Below are positions 53,462 to 63,226 of a stretch of 64,000 bases of DNA, piece by piece. The DNA lies in NCBI GenBank assembly GCA_015680625.1, contig JAAAXW010000072.1:1-64000 (forward strand), given 5' to 3'. This stretch comes from Mortierella hygrophila (taxonomy: Eukaryota; Mortierellomycota; Mortierellomycetes; Mortierellales; Mortierellaceae). A program made the translations under genes and the position numbers. Position 1 is the first letter of the stretch, and each line of letters opens with the position of its first letter. Below the pieces are notes generated by a model. The model did not search any database. It had not been told where the DNA came from and saw nothing but the letters and a program-made list of their open reading frames with translations.

Positions 53462-54280
53462 CTCCGAGATGCGAACGCGTCTTGATCGATGTGGCCATAC
53501 CTAACGCGCGATGCTCTACAGAGAATGAGTGCAATCTTCATCATGCTCGGCAATTTGCGGGTATCGTCCTCGATATTACACATAGTCGTATTTAACTTCT
53601 TAAGCTCCATAATGGCAAAGCACAGCTGTTCAACTTCAGCGATGAAGTCAAGTTATAGCAATTCGTCATAGAGTCGTTCGGGATTGGCAGTTGCTCATGT
53701 TGCCTGAGAGAAAACAAAGAGACAGCTGAGAATATATGAACGTAGACAAAGTACCGCAGATTCAAAGTAATGTACACGAGGAGTAAGTTTGCCAATGCTG
53801 TAGTAGGTCCAAAGAATCAAAAACGGCGTCAATCATTGGGATGACCGACGGTTTGATCTCTGTATCCTCGTTTTGAGCTAGGCATGTCCGACCCTGCCAC
53901 AAGGCATTGGTGGCAGTGTATGGTATCAAGATGTCTCCCGCCGGGCCAGTCAACCCCAGTCTTGATCTGCTCAACATCGCCTTGAAATCAAGGTATTCTT
54001 GTGAACCTGCAGCGAGCGCATATTTGACAATGAGGTCGATTTCTTGACATGGCTCCTCAGGTACATCGACCTTAACAAGTCGAGCCACGATTTTGTTCTC
54101 CTCGCCTTCGAAACAATGCTCGATGAACGACTTCGTGGACATAAAAAGAAGGGTACTCAAAGAAAAAAAAGGTTGCAATGAGTACGTCGTTCTCATAGCC
54201 GTGAAACATGCTCTACAACTTTCAAGGGGCGGAGGTTCATGAACTTTGGCGGGTGTTAGACTTGTGGTGACGATTCTCAT
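53462..54280 (-). pseudogene. Decayed gene of unknown family
   Basis: An ATG-started frame (54280-53762, 172 residues) carries protein-like sequence such as LTGPAGDILIPYTATNALWQ, QNEDTEIKPSVIPMIDAVFD. Downstream on the same strand, 53700-53462 translates to FIAEVEQLCFAIMELKKLNT and DDTRKLPSMMKIALILCRAS with a TAA just before it. The order and conserved-looking wording suggest that both belong to one ancestral gene interrupted by stops and a non-coding stretch. A cryptic intron (gtgtac donor to ctctcag acceptor, about 53786-53700) would join the two parts but still leaves in-frame stops. I recall similar RKLPSMMK-type phrases from multi-copy hypothetical proteins of Mortierella-like fungi; this is memory, not a search. 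The front part may still be expressed. Confidence 0.42.
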
Positions 54281-54932
54281 AGCGGCAGATAGTGATCCTG
54301 TCCGGATGCATTCATCACCTGCAGGAGAGGATCATGTTAGGGATGAAGAGGCCGGATGTGAGAAGGAGACGAGCAGAGTCTTGAAAGGATGCAAAAAGTC
54401 GTGGGTCTCCACAAGATGTTCTGCTGAGGCAAACTCTCTGTGGGGATGTAAGGTCACACAACTAAATAATAATTGGAAAAAAGGTTTAGTCAAAATGTAA
54501 AACCAAATCATCGGGGACATTTTGACGCCAAATGGTTAGAACTGTGCATTGCTCACTTCAATTCAGTCACCAATGGACCGGCCCGCTTACCCTTCCCCAA
54601 AGTCATGAGTAGCCACTCTAGTATGAAGGAAGAGATATGCGTTACGTGGATAATTGATGCAGTCGATTGACCAATCAAGTCCCTCAGTCAACGCGAAAAA
54701 CAATGACGAAAATGATCGATCAGTGAACAATAACTTGAATTTGGTGGCGACTCCTGTCAACATTTCATCTCTGTTCAATTGTCGATACCTAAAAAACGCG
54801 TATTTAAAGGCCTTCCCTTGCGCACTAACAATGGTTCCTCATCCTCTCTTCCACTCAATTCTCTTCTCTTCCTCCTTTCCCACAAACATCCAATCCCCCC
54901 TCCCTTTTTCCCAAGCAAACCAAGCAACCAAG
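54281..54932. other. Spacer upstream of the VOC gene
   Basis: May hold upstream exons of the decayed minus-strand gene (a ctcctgcag acceptor-like site is at about 54320-54330), but no clear coding exon was matched. C/T-rich leader sequence at 54840-54915 precedes the VOC start. Confidence 0.4.
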
Positions 54933-55717
54933 ATGCCCAAGACCGGAACCATCAGCCATGTCTCCCTCTCTGTCTCGGACTACGAGGTCAGCAAGAAGTA
55001 CTACACCTTGTTGTTGGTGGACATCCTCGGTTACAAGCAGGTCGCCGACCACCCCTACTACTCCATGTGGAGCCTCCCCTCCGGTGAAGGTAAGCTTTCT
55101 GTTGGTGTTTTTATCGCTCATTGTCTGCTGCTCGTTATTCGTTGTTCTGTAGTTGTTGGATAACGTTCTTTATCTTACTCACCAAACCCCACCACACGCT
55201 CTTCATTGTAAAATGGACGTAATATAGCCATCTGCATCTCCCCTGGAAACAAGTCCCCTCACCACAAGCAGAACCCCGGTCTCAACCATTTGGCCGTGCA
55301 CGTCGGCACCAAGGAAGAAATCGACACCGCCTACCAAAAGATTCTCAAGTTCCATGAGGAGAACAAGTCCCTCACCGGCTGCTCCATCCTAGATGCTCCT
55401 GCTCTCTACCCTCAGTACGGTGAGGGTTACTATGCGTAAGTTGTTTCCCTTCATTGCTTTTTCTTCGTTGTCAATGGGCTTTTCTCGTCATCTTGCATGT
55501 TCAGTTTCTTTGCATGAAATAAAAAAAAAGCAAAGACGGAGTAAGATGCACTGACCTCCTTGCTGAATAGACGACAAAAAAAAAGAGTGGGGAAAGCAAA
55601 AAGTAGAACAATTATGCCCGGTAACTAACCAGACGCCTTCCTTTCGATAACAGTGTCTTCTTCACCGATCCCGACAACATCAAGCTGGAGCTCGCCTACA
55701 TTCCCAACGGACACTAA
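54933..55717 (+). CDS. VOC-superfamily (glyoxalase/bleomycin-resistance-like) protein
   Basis: Three exons, 54933-55089, 55228-55435, 55654-55717; 142 residues. Seen: TISHVSLSVSDYEVSKKYY at the start (first metal-ligand-type His at residue 8-9), a second half with GLNHLAVHVGTKEEIDTAY (His), and FFTDPDNIKLELAYIP (Glu) near the end. This is the paired beta-alpha-beta-beta-beta arrangement and His/Glu ligand pattern of vicinal-oxygen-chelate proteins. The reaction cannot be told: relatives include glyoxalase I, dioxygenases and resistance proteins. The small size fits single-domain fungal relatives. Introns are phase 1 and 2. Neighbours give no pathway hint; it faces the PC-esterase-like gene with 259 bases between stops. 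Confidence 0.88.
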
Positions 55718-55976
55718 AGTACCATGCAACAACTGAGGTCCTTGGACGATACTAGGAATAGGCGACTGAATCAATAACATCAACAATAAGAGTATCAATA
55801 ACAAGAATATCAAGCAGGGAGAATTAACAATGAGATAAAAGCGGCACCATGTAATCAGATGCCCTTCGTCTCATTCTTTCTTTCTTGTCTTGAGCCGAAG
55901 CGTTCGTGAATAACAGCTACTCTAAATACCAACAAAAAAACAAATAAAAAGAACCGCCTTTCTGCAAGGAATCCTA

Positions 55977-57980
55977 TTATTGCTGCTCCTGCTCGACCAC
56001 CTCTATGGTCTTGAACAGATTAAACAACGAAACTGCCCACTCGTCCGTTGGCCCTGGTCGCTTATAGCTCAAACAATCTTGTCCGCCTACATGTCCATCG
56101 GGCCGCATGTTGGTCATCGTCGCCACGTTCCAGTAGATCCCTCCACTAGCCTCAATAATCGTCTTGGCAATCTTGTTCTGGCGGTCGTAGTGGGCCCAGT
56201 TTAGAGGGTAGTGTAGTACTTCTTTGGTGGGGATGTCCTTCTTGAATGGTTTGGCAGGTGGGCCGAACGTCTTGCTGTTGTGGACGACTGGTGCCTTGAT
56301 CTTGGTCTCCAGTACTCTCTGTTGTTGTTGTTGTTGTTGTTCTGACGTTGTCGGTCCTGCTTCTGCTTCTGCTGCTGAGGATTTCGCATGAGGACGAGAA
56401 ACAGGCTGCTGCAACTCCAACTTCCGATCCTTCTGCTTCTGCTCCCGCAACGCCCGATTGGCATTAAACCCATTCGCCTTGGAAGGACACTCCGGATGGC
56501 CGACAGGGTTATTGCGGTAAATAATCAACGCCTCCGGCCTCGCCTTGCGGATCTTGACAATTGTATCCACCAACAGTCGCTGGAAGACCTTATCCTTCAA
56601 CGTCTGATGCGTCGCACCCAGGATGATTGTATCCTTGATTCGCATATCCTTCAACCAGGGTATCTCGACAGGGTCCTGGGTTTTGGTCTCGTTGATCCGG
56701 TGGCCTTTGAGATGGCGAACGGACGAGAGGAGGTCGTTCCGGACAAACTTGAGACGGACGTCGTTGGGGAGAGGGCAGAGCGGGTGGCCGACGCCTTGGT
56801 AACAGGCTAGGTCGCCATAGCATGCTTGTGGGTTGTCAAACATGTTGTACATGATCGAGTCGTGGAGCTGCCAGTGGATCAGGTCACCGACAAGGACAAT
56901 GTGACGCGGTCCCAGGATTCTGCAAAACTCTTCAGGCTGGATCCTTGTCGCGTGCCATCCTCCAATCCCTCCTTTCGTCGCCGTCGTCGGTTTCCAGTGG
57001 TACTTGCCAGCCTCCGGAAACGGCGGTCGATCAATCGCCACATCCCGATCCCGCTCCCCATGCTTCTTCTTATTCCACCCCGTCGCGCCCCCAAAATCTG
57101 GGTAATCCCTCTTTCGCTCATACACCCACCGACCCTTATCCAGCCCATGGCTCATCAACTCCCGAAACCGTCTCGTCTTCTCCACACTATCCAACCTCGT
57201 ACCAGGGATCCTGGATTCAAAGACTTGGTCTTCCAGAGGCATCTTTTTGGCAACCCAGGCGTTGGCGGCATCGATGGCTTTTTTGACACGGGTTTCGTAG
57301 GATTTGAGACCCTTGATGCGGTGGAATTGGGCTTGTTCGTTTTGTTTGTCGTAGGTCTCTGCGAGGGATCGAAGGATTTGGCGGTGGCGGGTGCGTTGTT
57401 GTTTTCGAAATACTTTTGGTAGTTCATTGTTGTTGTTGCTGGAGGGCAATGGGGATGATGATGAGTTGAAAGAAGAAAGTTGTATCCGTAAAAAGTCTGG
57501 TAAGGTCTCCTGCCCCACCACCACCGACGAAAGCGGCTCGGACCCCACCTCCGACAGATCCTGAAAGAACGCCCTGCGCCTGTATGTCTTGATATCCGCA
57601 CTTTCGTCAGTTGTCGCCTCGGTATCCTCCACCTTCTCGAGATGACCACCACCACCACCACCACCTCTATTACCAAAGAACCGAATCCGATCCCTAAACC
57701 CGCCACCATGCCTCAAATACACATCCTCCTCCGTCTGCTGCTCCACCTGCTGCCTCTTCAAGCTCGCTTGCTGCCAGATTTCCTCCTCTTCCGCCTGCTT
57801 CATAACATAATAAGGGATGATACACCCCATGGCGAGGTAGAGGAAGATCATGATGCGGAATCGAAACTTGCTGATCTTGCGTCGGCTGCCCAGCATCCTG
57901 AACGTTCCTCCTGCTGTTGCACTTGCGCTACTCCCGGATGAGGAGGGTCCTGATAGTGGTCTTCCGCTGAGTGAGACCAT
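55977..57980 (-). CDS. TBL/PC-esterase-like type II membrane protein
   Basis: Single exon, 667 residues. The frame extends upstream to a TTG at 58169, but ATG 57980 is the first ATG. Seen: a short cytosolic lead, a transmembrane helix IMIFLYLAMGCIIPYYVM (43-60), a stalk with poly-Gly, then a lumenal domain with CRILGPRHIVLVGDLIHWQL (about 355-370), RHLKGHRIN, IILGATHQTLKDKVFQRLL, ALIIYRNNPVGHPEC and near the end MTNMRPDGHVGGQDCLSYK. This order is that of PC-esterase/trichome-birefringence-like proteins, which acetylate or deacetylate polysaccharides in the Golgi. The GDS serine is Leu here and the late DxxH histidine is Ser, so catalysis is doubtful. A Gln8 run comes from GTT repeats (56321-56341). 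Confidence 0.78.
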   Translation of the reverse strand: MVSLSGRPLSGPSSSGSSASATAGGTFRMLGSRRKISKFRFRIMIFLYLAMGCIIPYYVMKQAEEEEIWQQASLKRQQVEQQTEEDVYLRHGGGFRDRIRFFGNRGGGGGGGHLEKVEDTEATTDESADIKTYRRRAFFQDLSEVGSEPLSSVVVGQETLPDFLRIQLSSFNSSSSPLPSSNNNNELPKVFRKQQRTRHRQILRSLAETYDKQNEQAQFHRIKGLKSYETRVKKAIDAANAWVAKKMPLEDQVFESRIPGTRLDSVEKTRRFRELMSHGLDKGRWVYERKRDYPDFGGATGWNKKKHGERDRDVAIDRPPFPEAGKYHWKPTTATKGGIGGWHATRIQPEEFCRILGPRHIVLVGDLIHWQLHDSIMYNMFDNPQACYGDLACYQGVGHPLCPLPNDVRLKFVRNDLLSSVRHLKGHRINETKTQDPVEIPWLKDMRIKDTIILGATHQTLKDKVFQRLLVDTIVKIRKARPEALIIYRNNPVGHPECPSKANGFNANRALREQKQKDRKLELQQPVSRPHAKSSAAEAEAGPTTSEQQQQQQQRVLETKIKAPVVHNSKTFGPPAKPFKKDIPTKEVLHYPLNWAHYDRQNKIAKTIIEASGGIYWNVATMTNMRPDGHVGGQDCLSYKRPGPTDEWAVSLFNLFKTIEVVEQEQQ
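56321..56341. repeat. (GTT)7 trinucleotide repeat, encodes poly-Gln on minus strand
   Basis: Seven GTT units, read as CAA codons on the minus strand inside the PC-esterase-like gene (Gln run in its linker). In-frame, so length changes keep the reading frame. Confidence 0.9.
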
Positions 57981-58423
57981 GGTTGTTTTGTCGTAGCTCC
58001 TGGGTGATTGTTTGGTGATAATACGATGAGAGTGGTGTGGTGGAAGAGCGAAGAGAAAGAAGAAGAAGGAAAAGATAGAAAAAAAAAAGGGAGGAATAGA
58101 AGCTGACTGGAATGCAGATGGGTCTGTCGAAAGGCAAAATAAAAAAAGGAGTGAGAGCGACACACTCAAAATGATATCTATTCCATTCCATCCTGTCTGT
58201 CAGCAATAGCAAGTCCCCCCCCCCCCTCTACTCTCCTTTTCCATTGACAAACATTCCTCCACACGCACACGCACATACAATAACAACAAAAACGAGGAGA
58301 CATGCAGCAGCAGCGTGTTCACCTTTTTTTCTCGTTTTATTTCGTTGTTGGGGAAGAAAATAAATAAGCCAAAGAGTAGGGATATATAGAAGAGTACATC
58401 ATCGCGCTCTGTAGACCCTTATT
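57981..58423. other. Spacer between two minus-strand genes
   Basis: The leader of the PC-esterase-like gene is C/T-rich on the minus strand (58040-58090), and the 3' flank of the VTT gene lies on the right. A C11 run is at about 58206-58216. No gene is seen. Confidence 0.55.
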
Positions 58424-59956
58424 TTAAACCTGAGCAAGGCCGTTCTCGTCGGATGCAGGCTTGGGGGCATCGGCGGTAGGATCCTCGGTCTTGTGGTGGA
58501 GGACGATGGGGATCAAGAGACAGATGCAGATAACAATGGTCATGATGATGTTCTGGGGCGTCAACAATGTAAAGTCGTCGGGCGAAGCCAAGGCCGCCAA
58601 GGTCACACCAGCCTGGACAGTGACGAGGGTGTTAGGGAGGACTCCGACTAAGTTGGAAAAGAAAGTGGGTTTGTGCGTTAATTCAGAATACTCCTGTATT
58701 TGCAGCAGAACTGTATCCATGTTCTTCCATTCTTCCTTCCTGTTATCCTGTCAATCCTGTGAGATGACTTACCGAGGGTGCCAAAGTAAAAGATGACGGG
58801 GGGGATGCCCAAGTGAGGCGAAGCCACGCTCATGAACCAGTCTACAAAAGGAGAACAACAAACAAAAAATCAGCAGGCTGTCTCCGGCAAATTCGCCTCG
58901 GGGTGCTCTGGACAGATGTAAGCACGCTGCCCTTGCTCTCTCACTTACTGGGAACGAAGGGCGTAACGCGCAAGAAGGCGAAATAAAAGAAGAGCTCGTC
59001 CCTCTTGGCCTCAATCTTTGGTAAATAGCAACGACATGGTAATAGCACGATATCGACGGAAGACAAAATGAGATTAGTCGACAGAACATTGTCTTTTTTC
59101 AGGCTAAATACTTTTGGCGGCACTCATTTGACTGAATACACAAAGCAAACATTACCTTGACGGAGAGCTGCTGGATCCTCTTCTTGAGGTACTTCTCGAC
59201 GATAGGGTGACAGACATACCACGAGATGGTGTAGCAGCAAAGGGATCCGACACTGGCGCAGAACAGGACAATGATGATGCCTCTCCAGAGCTTAAACAAG
59301 GCGCCTCCAAGAACCGACAACATGACCGATCCAGGGATAGCAAATGCTTGAATCCTATGAACATGGCGGATCTCCTTTGCGTTAGACATTTGTTCTTGGA
59401 AAGACTTGGATATTGGCGACAAGGGGCATTAAACAATATACAAGCAAGAGAGACTTACGAGATGTAGAGTGTCATGAAGACAAAGAGGACCTGGTAGTAA
59501 TGCTGCTTGAGGTAATCCTCAAGAAGGGTGCTCCAGTGCTGGACATCATCTGCAGATCTGGGGAACTTGACCCACTCGCGCCGATCCCTATGAACAAACG
59601 AGGAGGTTTTGGAATACAGGCACCAAGTCAGACGGCCATTGGAGCACACGACAAAAAAAAAATGGTGGGCAAATCCCAGTCGTTCATTTTTTTTTCCTGT
59701 TCCTGAATTGTAGTCAGGGACTCTGTAATAAAAGTGTGTATTGGTCTTACTCAGGAATATCCTTGGGGAGAGTGCACTTGACCAAGAAGTACACGCCGGT
59801 AAAGGTGGTGATGGCAAGGGCCAAGAGCAAGAGAAAGCTTTGACGGGGGGTCATGTTCAAGAGACGCTCTCTCTTCGAGTTCCTGTGTGTAGAAGTGGTG
59901 TCATTGGTGCTGCTGCCGGCGACATTGCCGAGCAAAGGGGTCCTATCGTCAGCCAT
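58424..59956 (-). CDS. TMEM41/VTT-domain membrane protein
   Basis: Six exons: 59956-59751, 59587-59459, 59354-59156, 59015-58949, 58841-58773, 58647-58424; 297 residues, close to human TMEM41B (about 290). Seen: an N-terminal polar lead, hydrophobic helix SFLLLLALAITTFTGVYFLV, YYQVLFVFMTLYISIQAFAI followed by PGSVMLSVLGGALFKLW, GIIIVLFCASVGSLCCYTIS, the core FFYFAFLRVTPFVPSNWFM, then VGVLPNTLVTVQAG, and a last helix IIMTIVICICLLIPIVL. The FxR(xT/V)xPFxP region is the conserved part of the SNARE-associated/VTT family. Family knowledge: TMEM41B is an ER lipid scramblase needed for autophagy. Alternative family members (TVP38) are also possible. Phases are consistent through all six exons. Confidence 0.92.
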
Positions 59957-60723
59957 GAGGTGTTGCGTGTGTGTTGATTGAGAGTGTGAATGTGACTAAA
60001 AAAGAAGGAATGAATGGACCGTTGGAGATGGAGAGTAGGAGTGGGGAGCGGGAGGGAGGAGGAAGGAAAAAGAAAAGAAGAAAAGGACGCAAGGGGGTGA
60101 CAGAGGGAGTTAAGAATAGAGAGCGGTTGGTCGTGTGGAGAGAGAAGGGAAAAGAAGGGCTTCTTTGTTGTTGTTTATTCGTTCCACTTGCACTGATGGT
60201 GCCTGGAGGGAGTTATTGATTGTGGTGCTCTCAACAACAAAGGCTATGACAGTCATTGTTGCCTTGTTCCCATTGCATGTCCTGTGATACACTTTCTTCT
60301 TTTACTTCCATGGGAGGGATTGGTAGGTCACCAGGCTCATGCAGACCATGTCCACGCCATTGCCATTCGTGCACTAGGCTGTGTCTCTGTTGCACTGGCA
60401 TTGTACTCTTACTTGGCAAATAAAAGAAGCCGTGGTATGGGACATGGTGCGCCCCTCCCACCGCACCAAAATAATGTTGGGGTCAATTTGCTTTGCTGCT
60501 GTTTGGCTCACCGTCACCACCGCCAGCTTGCCTTGGCCCCTCGGAGATCTTATTTTTTCAATGCTGACAAAATAGACCCCTTCTCAGCCTTCCATCGCTC
60601 CCCCTTTCCAACAAATGTACTTTTGGATATATCTACAAAAACAAAAACGCAACGCAACGCAAGCAATGCACTGCATAAGCATATTAAGCGTGCTGCATGG
60701 TCGTTTTATAAAAGTCTACGACA
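59957..60723. other. Spacer between VTT and SDR genes
   Basis: The minus-strand leader of the VTT gene is C/T-rich (59990-60130). The rest is the 3' flank of the SDR gene. Short open frames have no ATG, splice or motif support. Confidence 0.5.
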
Positions 60724-61762
60724 CTAGTTTTTGCTGGACACGGCGGCTAGGGACTGTTCCCGCTCCCTCTCAAGCTCCTTCTCCTTCTTCTCCTTCTCTA
60801 CCTCCTTTTGCGTCTTGGCTAGCTCCTGCGCATCCCGCCGCCACTCAAACGAGCAGAACGGCTTGGCCTTGAACGGTTTCGGTTTGCCGGCAATGCTCCG
60901 GATCGTGCCATACTCACGCGGCATGTTGATAATCTCGAGCATGTAATAGGCCAAGTCGTGTCGTGACAGGATCTTGATCTTATTGTCCTTGGGCAGCTTG
61001 TCTGAACTGACCCAGTACCTCTCAGAGAGTTCACCGTCTTTGAGAGTCACGGGGCGGATGATGGACCAATCAATTGAGGCTGAATCGCGTTGGATGATAT
61101 CTTCTTGGAGGACCTTGTCCTTGAGGATACCTGTCATGAACATGCGCGAGAAGAGGCGTTTGGTGCTGATGAGGTAGTTTCGGAGGCCGAGACAGCCATA
61201 GGATGTCACCACAATCAGCCGCCGCACACCTACATAGAGGCAATGCAAGGGAAAAGTATAAGAGGTGGATTAGGATCAGTACTGGAAAGAGTATACATTT
61301 TGAATGACAGCGAGACCAGTTGAGACAAACTGGATGGTAAGCTTACCATGCTTCTTCATCGAGTTGCTCAGGACGACCTGAGAATGGGAGCTGATGGTGG
61401 TGTCACCCGACATGGGTCGTGCCTATGTAGCAATTAAAACAGTAAACACACAAGCTGTCAACAAACATGGTTTTCAATTGCTTCACTCAATACATTAAGG
61501 CCCAAAAAAGTCATGGGGTCAATAGTACAAGACAAACAACATACTCCAATAACGTTAATGATAACATCTTGGCCATCGACGCAGCGATCGATATCGCTTT
61601 GGCACGTTGGCGAGCCTCGGACGATAAGGAGATTCTGGTGTTTGCGGAGCGAGGCATCCCCTACCAGGGCCCTGTCGTCCCTGACGAAGGCTGTGACCCT
61701 GTAATTCCGCTCAAGAGCCTGCCTCACAACCTCCAAACCAGTTCGACCATTAGCACCCAAGA
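60724..61762 (-). CDS. NAD(P)-binding atypical SDR protein (5' exon unresolved)
   Basis: Four exons seen: 61762-61545, 61422-61347, 61229-60724 in order after an unplaced first exon, giving at least 266 residues. Seen: VLGANGRTGLEVVRQALERN, an NAD(P)-binding GxxGxxG pattern; DVIINVIG; RRLIVVTSYGCLGL; then a DWSIIRPVTLKDGEL segment typical of NmrA/atypical SDRs that read bound NAD(P) rather than catalyse. The C-terminus is a Lys/Glu-rich coiled coil (LAKTQKEVEKEKKEKELERE). The first seen exon starts in phase 1 at a good acceptor (TACTCGATGTAG), so a short upstream exon with the ATG must exist, probably within 61800-62080. ATG-led candidates there have no donor in the right phase. Function unknown. 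Confidence 0.78.
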
Positions 61763-62095
61763 CTACATCGAGTAAGAAAAATTCAAATGTAATAAAAAGC
61801 GTTAGTGGAAAAGGAAAATACAAAACGGAGGTATTTGTCAACACAACGCACGTGGGCTTTTAATGCCTCGTTGTGCAAAAAAAAAGGCAAAGGTCAATGA
61901 GAGGAAACAGCGTGAGAGTGCACAGGTACTTGTCTCGCAACACGAAACAAAGTGGATGCTCCAAGTTCCAACAACCCATTAAACCATTGGCGCCATTCCC
62001 TTCCTCGCTCAGAAGGAGCTGTACCACCAGTGAATGAGCAGTCGATTCCTCATTTTACGAGGCTCTTGGGAAAAGAGTCTACCATCTGATGGATT
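61763..62095. other. Spacer with missing first exon of SDR gene
   Basis: About 330 bases that should contain the start of the SDR gene and possibly the true 3' end of the neighbouring Gln-rich gene. No exon was placed with confidence. Confidence 0.4.
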
Positions 62096-63226
62096 TCATA
62101 GAGAGGAGTGGAGAAGAAATAAAAGACGAGAGCCGCAAAAAACTCTGCAGGACTGAATCTTACCCAACAAGTATCTCCCTTTGCCGTTCTTGCTGTCAGC
62201 AGAGGTCAAGGTCAAGTTCTCGAGAGACGCCCCGACCTGCTCAGTCTCCATGTCGTCCCTCGACATGGACTCCCAATTGACTGCATCGAGTGGAGAGGGC
62301 ATCGAGGGGGAGTGGAGAGTGTCCATCAATGAGTCCCAGCCCTGCGATAGTGTCTCGTCGCTCTCATAGTCTCGCTGATAGTGTTCCAAGCCCGGAGACT
62401 GCTGAGCGCCATGCCTGGGGCGGAGATCATACATCGACTTTGTCGAGTGCGTCTTGAGGCTGAGTGAACGTGTTTGTTCCGCAGAGACTTTTGTTTTGTG
62501 AGACAAAGAACCCGAGGTGGTCGAGGTAAGGCTGTCGAGATGGGACTGTTGGGAGGTGGAGGTGGAGTGGTCTTGGTAGTAGTAGTTGGGTCGCTCGCTC
62601 TGCTGGTGCCGGCTGGCATAGTAGTACATCTCGTTTGTGGGCGTAGAGAGCTGGGATGTAAGAGTGTCTGAGGTGTCTGTTGAGAAGATGGATATTTCGG
62701 AAGAGGTGTTGGCGGACGAGGGGATGGAGATGGGCTGTGAAAGTTGCTGGCGCCGTGGCTTCTTCTCCTTCTCGTCCATCTCGGTCTGGTAGTTGAATTG
62801 GTTTTGATATATCTGTTTGTAGTCCTGCTGCTTCTGCTTCCGCTCCTGTTTGGCCTGTTGGCGCTCAATCCGGTCCTGTTGTTGTTGCTGCTCGTGCCTC
62901 TGGCGCTTGGCCTCGAGGTTGGCGGGGGTATGAGGAGGCATGGGAGAGGAGGTGGGGCGCTTGTAGAGGTCGACTTTTTCCGCGTAGGGAGTGGTGTCGG
63001 AGAAGCGTGATTGTAATGGTGATGAAGGGGATGTGGTGGTGTCTTGTGCGGTTGCCTTTGCACGGGTCGAGGGATTGAATTGAGAGTAGTATGCATCGAG
63101 GTCGTAGAGGTGGGGTTTTGAATAGGCACTGACGACGGCGTCTCTGGATTTTTGTGTTTCTGAAGCCATGCTGAGTGCGCGTTGAGTGCGGGGTTGAGGT
63201 TGGGAACGAAGTTCTGCGCTGAGCAT
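62096..63226 (-). CDS. Unknown disordered Gln-rich protein
   Basis: One open frame from ATG 63226, 376 residues; I do not recognise it. Seen: an N-terminal block with some order, SKPHLYDLDAYYSQFNPSTR; a Gln/Lys/Arg-rich helix from about residue 110 (RQRHEQQQQQDRIERQQAKQ), likely a charged coiled coil; then Ser/Thr/Tyr-rich disorder. Near the 3' end LLG is followed by a gtaaga donor (around 62162) and the codons after it read as low-quality sequence, so the true C-terminus may be in another exon. A possible alternative acceptor at about 62085 would end in about 11 residues. A separate ATG exon at 63727-63668 (NEPPPIAIDSIQSNPIQ) with consensus gtaagt donor lies upstream but does not join in phase. 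Confidence 0.5.
   Translation of the reverse strand: MLSAELRSQPQPRTQRALSMASETQKSRDAVVSAYSKPHLYDLDAYYSQFNPSTRAKATAQDTTTSPSSPLQSRFSDTTPYAEKVDLYKRPTSSPMPPHTPANLEAKRQRHEQQQQQDRIERQQAKQERKQKQQDYKQIYQNQFNYQTEMDEKEKKPRRQQLSQPISIPSSANTSSEISIFSTDTSDTLTSQLSTPTNEMYYYASRHQQSERPNYYYQDHSTSTSQQSHLDSLTSTTSGSLSHKTKVSAEQTRSLSLKTHSTKSMYDLRPRHGAQQSPGLEHYQRDYESDETLSQGWDSLMDTLHSPSMPSPLDAVNWESMSRDDMETEQVGASLENLTLTSADSKNGKGRYLLGKIQSCRVFCGSRLLFLLHSSL

Noticed and set aside
62326..63129. 267-residue minus-strand frame rich in Pro/Thr/Arg
   Set aside because: It is a shifted-frame shadow of the Gln-rich gene (62096-63226), low-complexity and without motifs.
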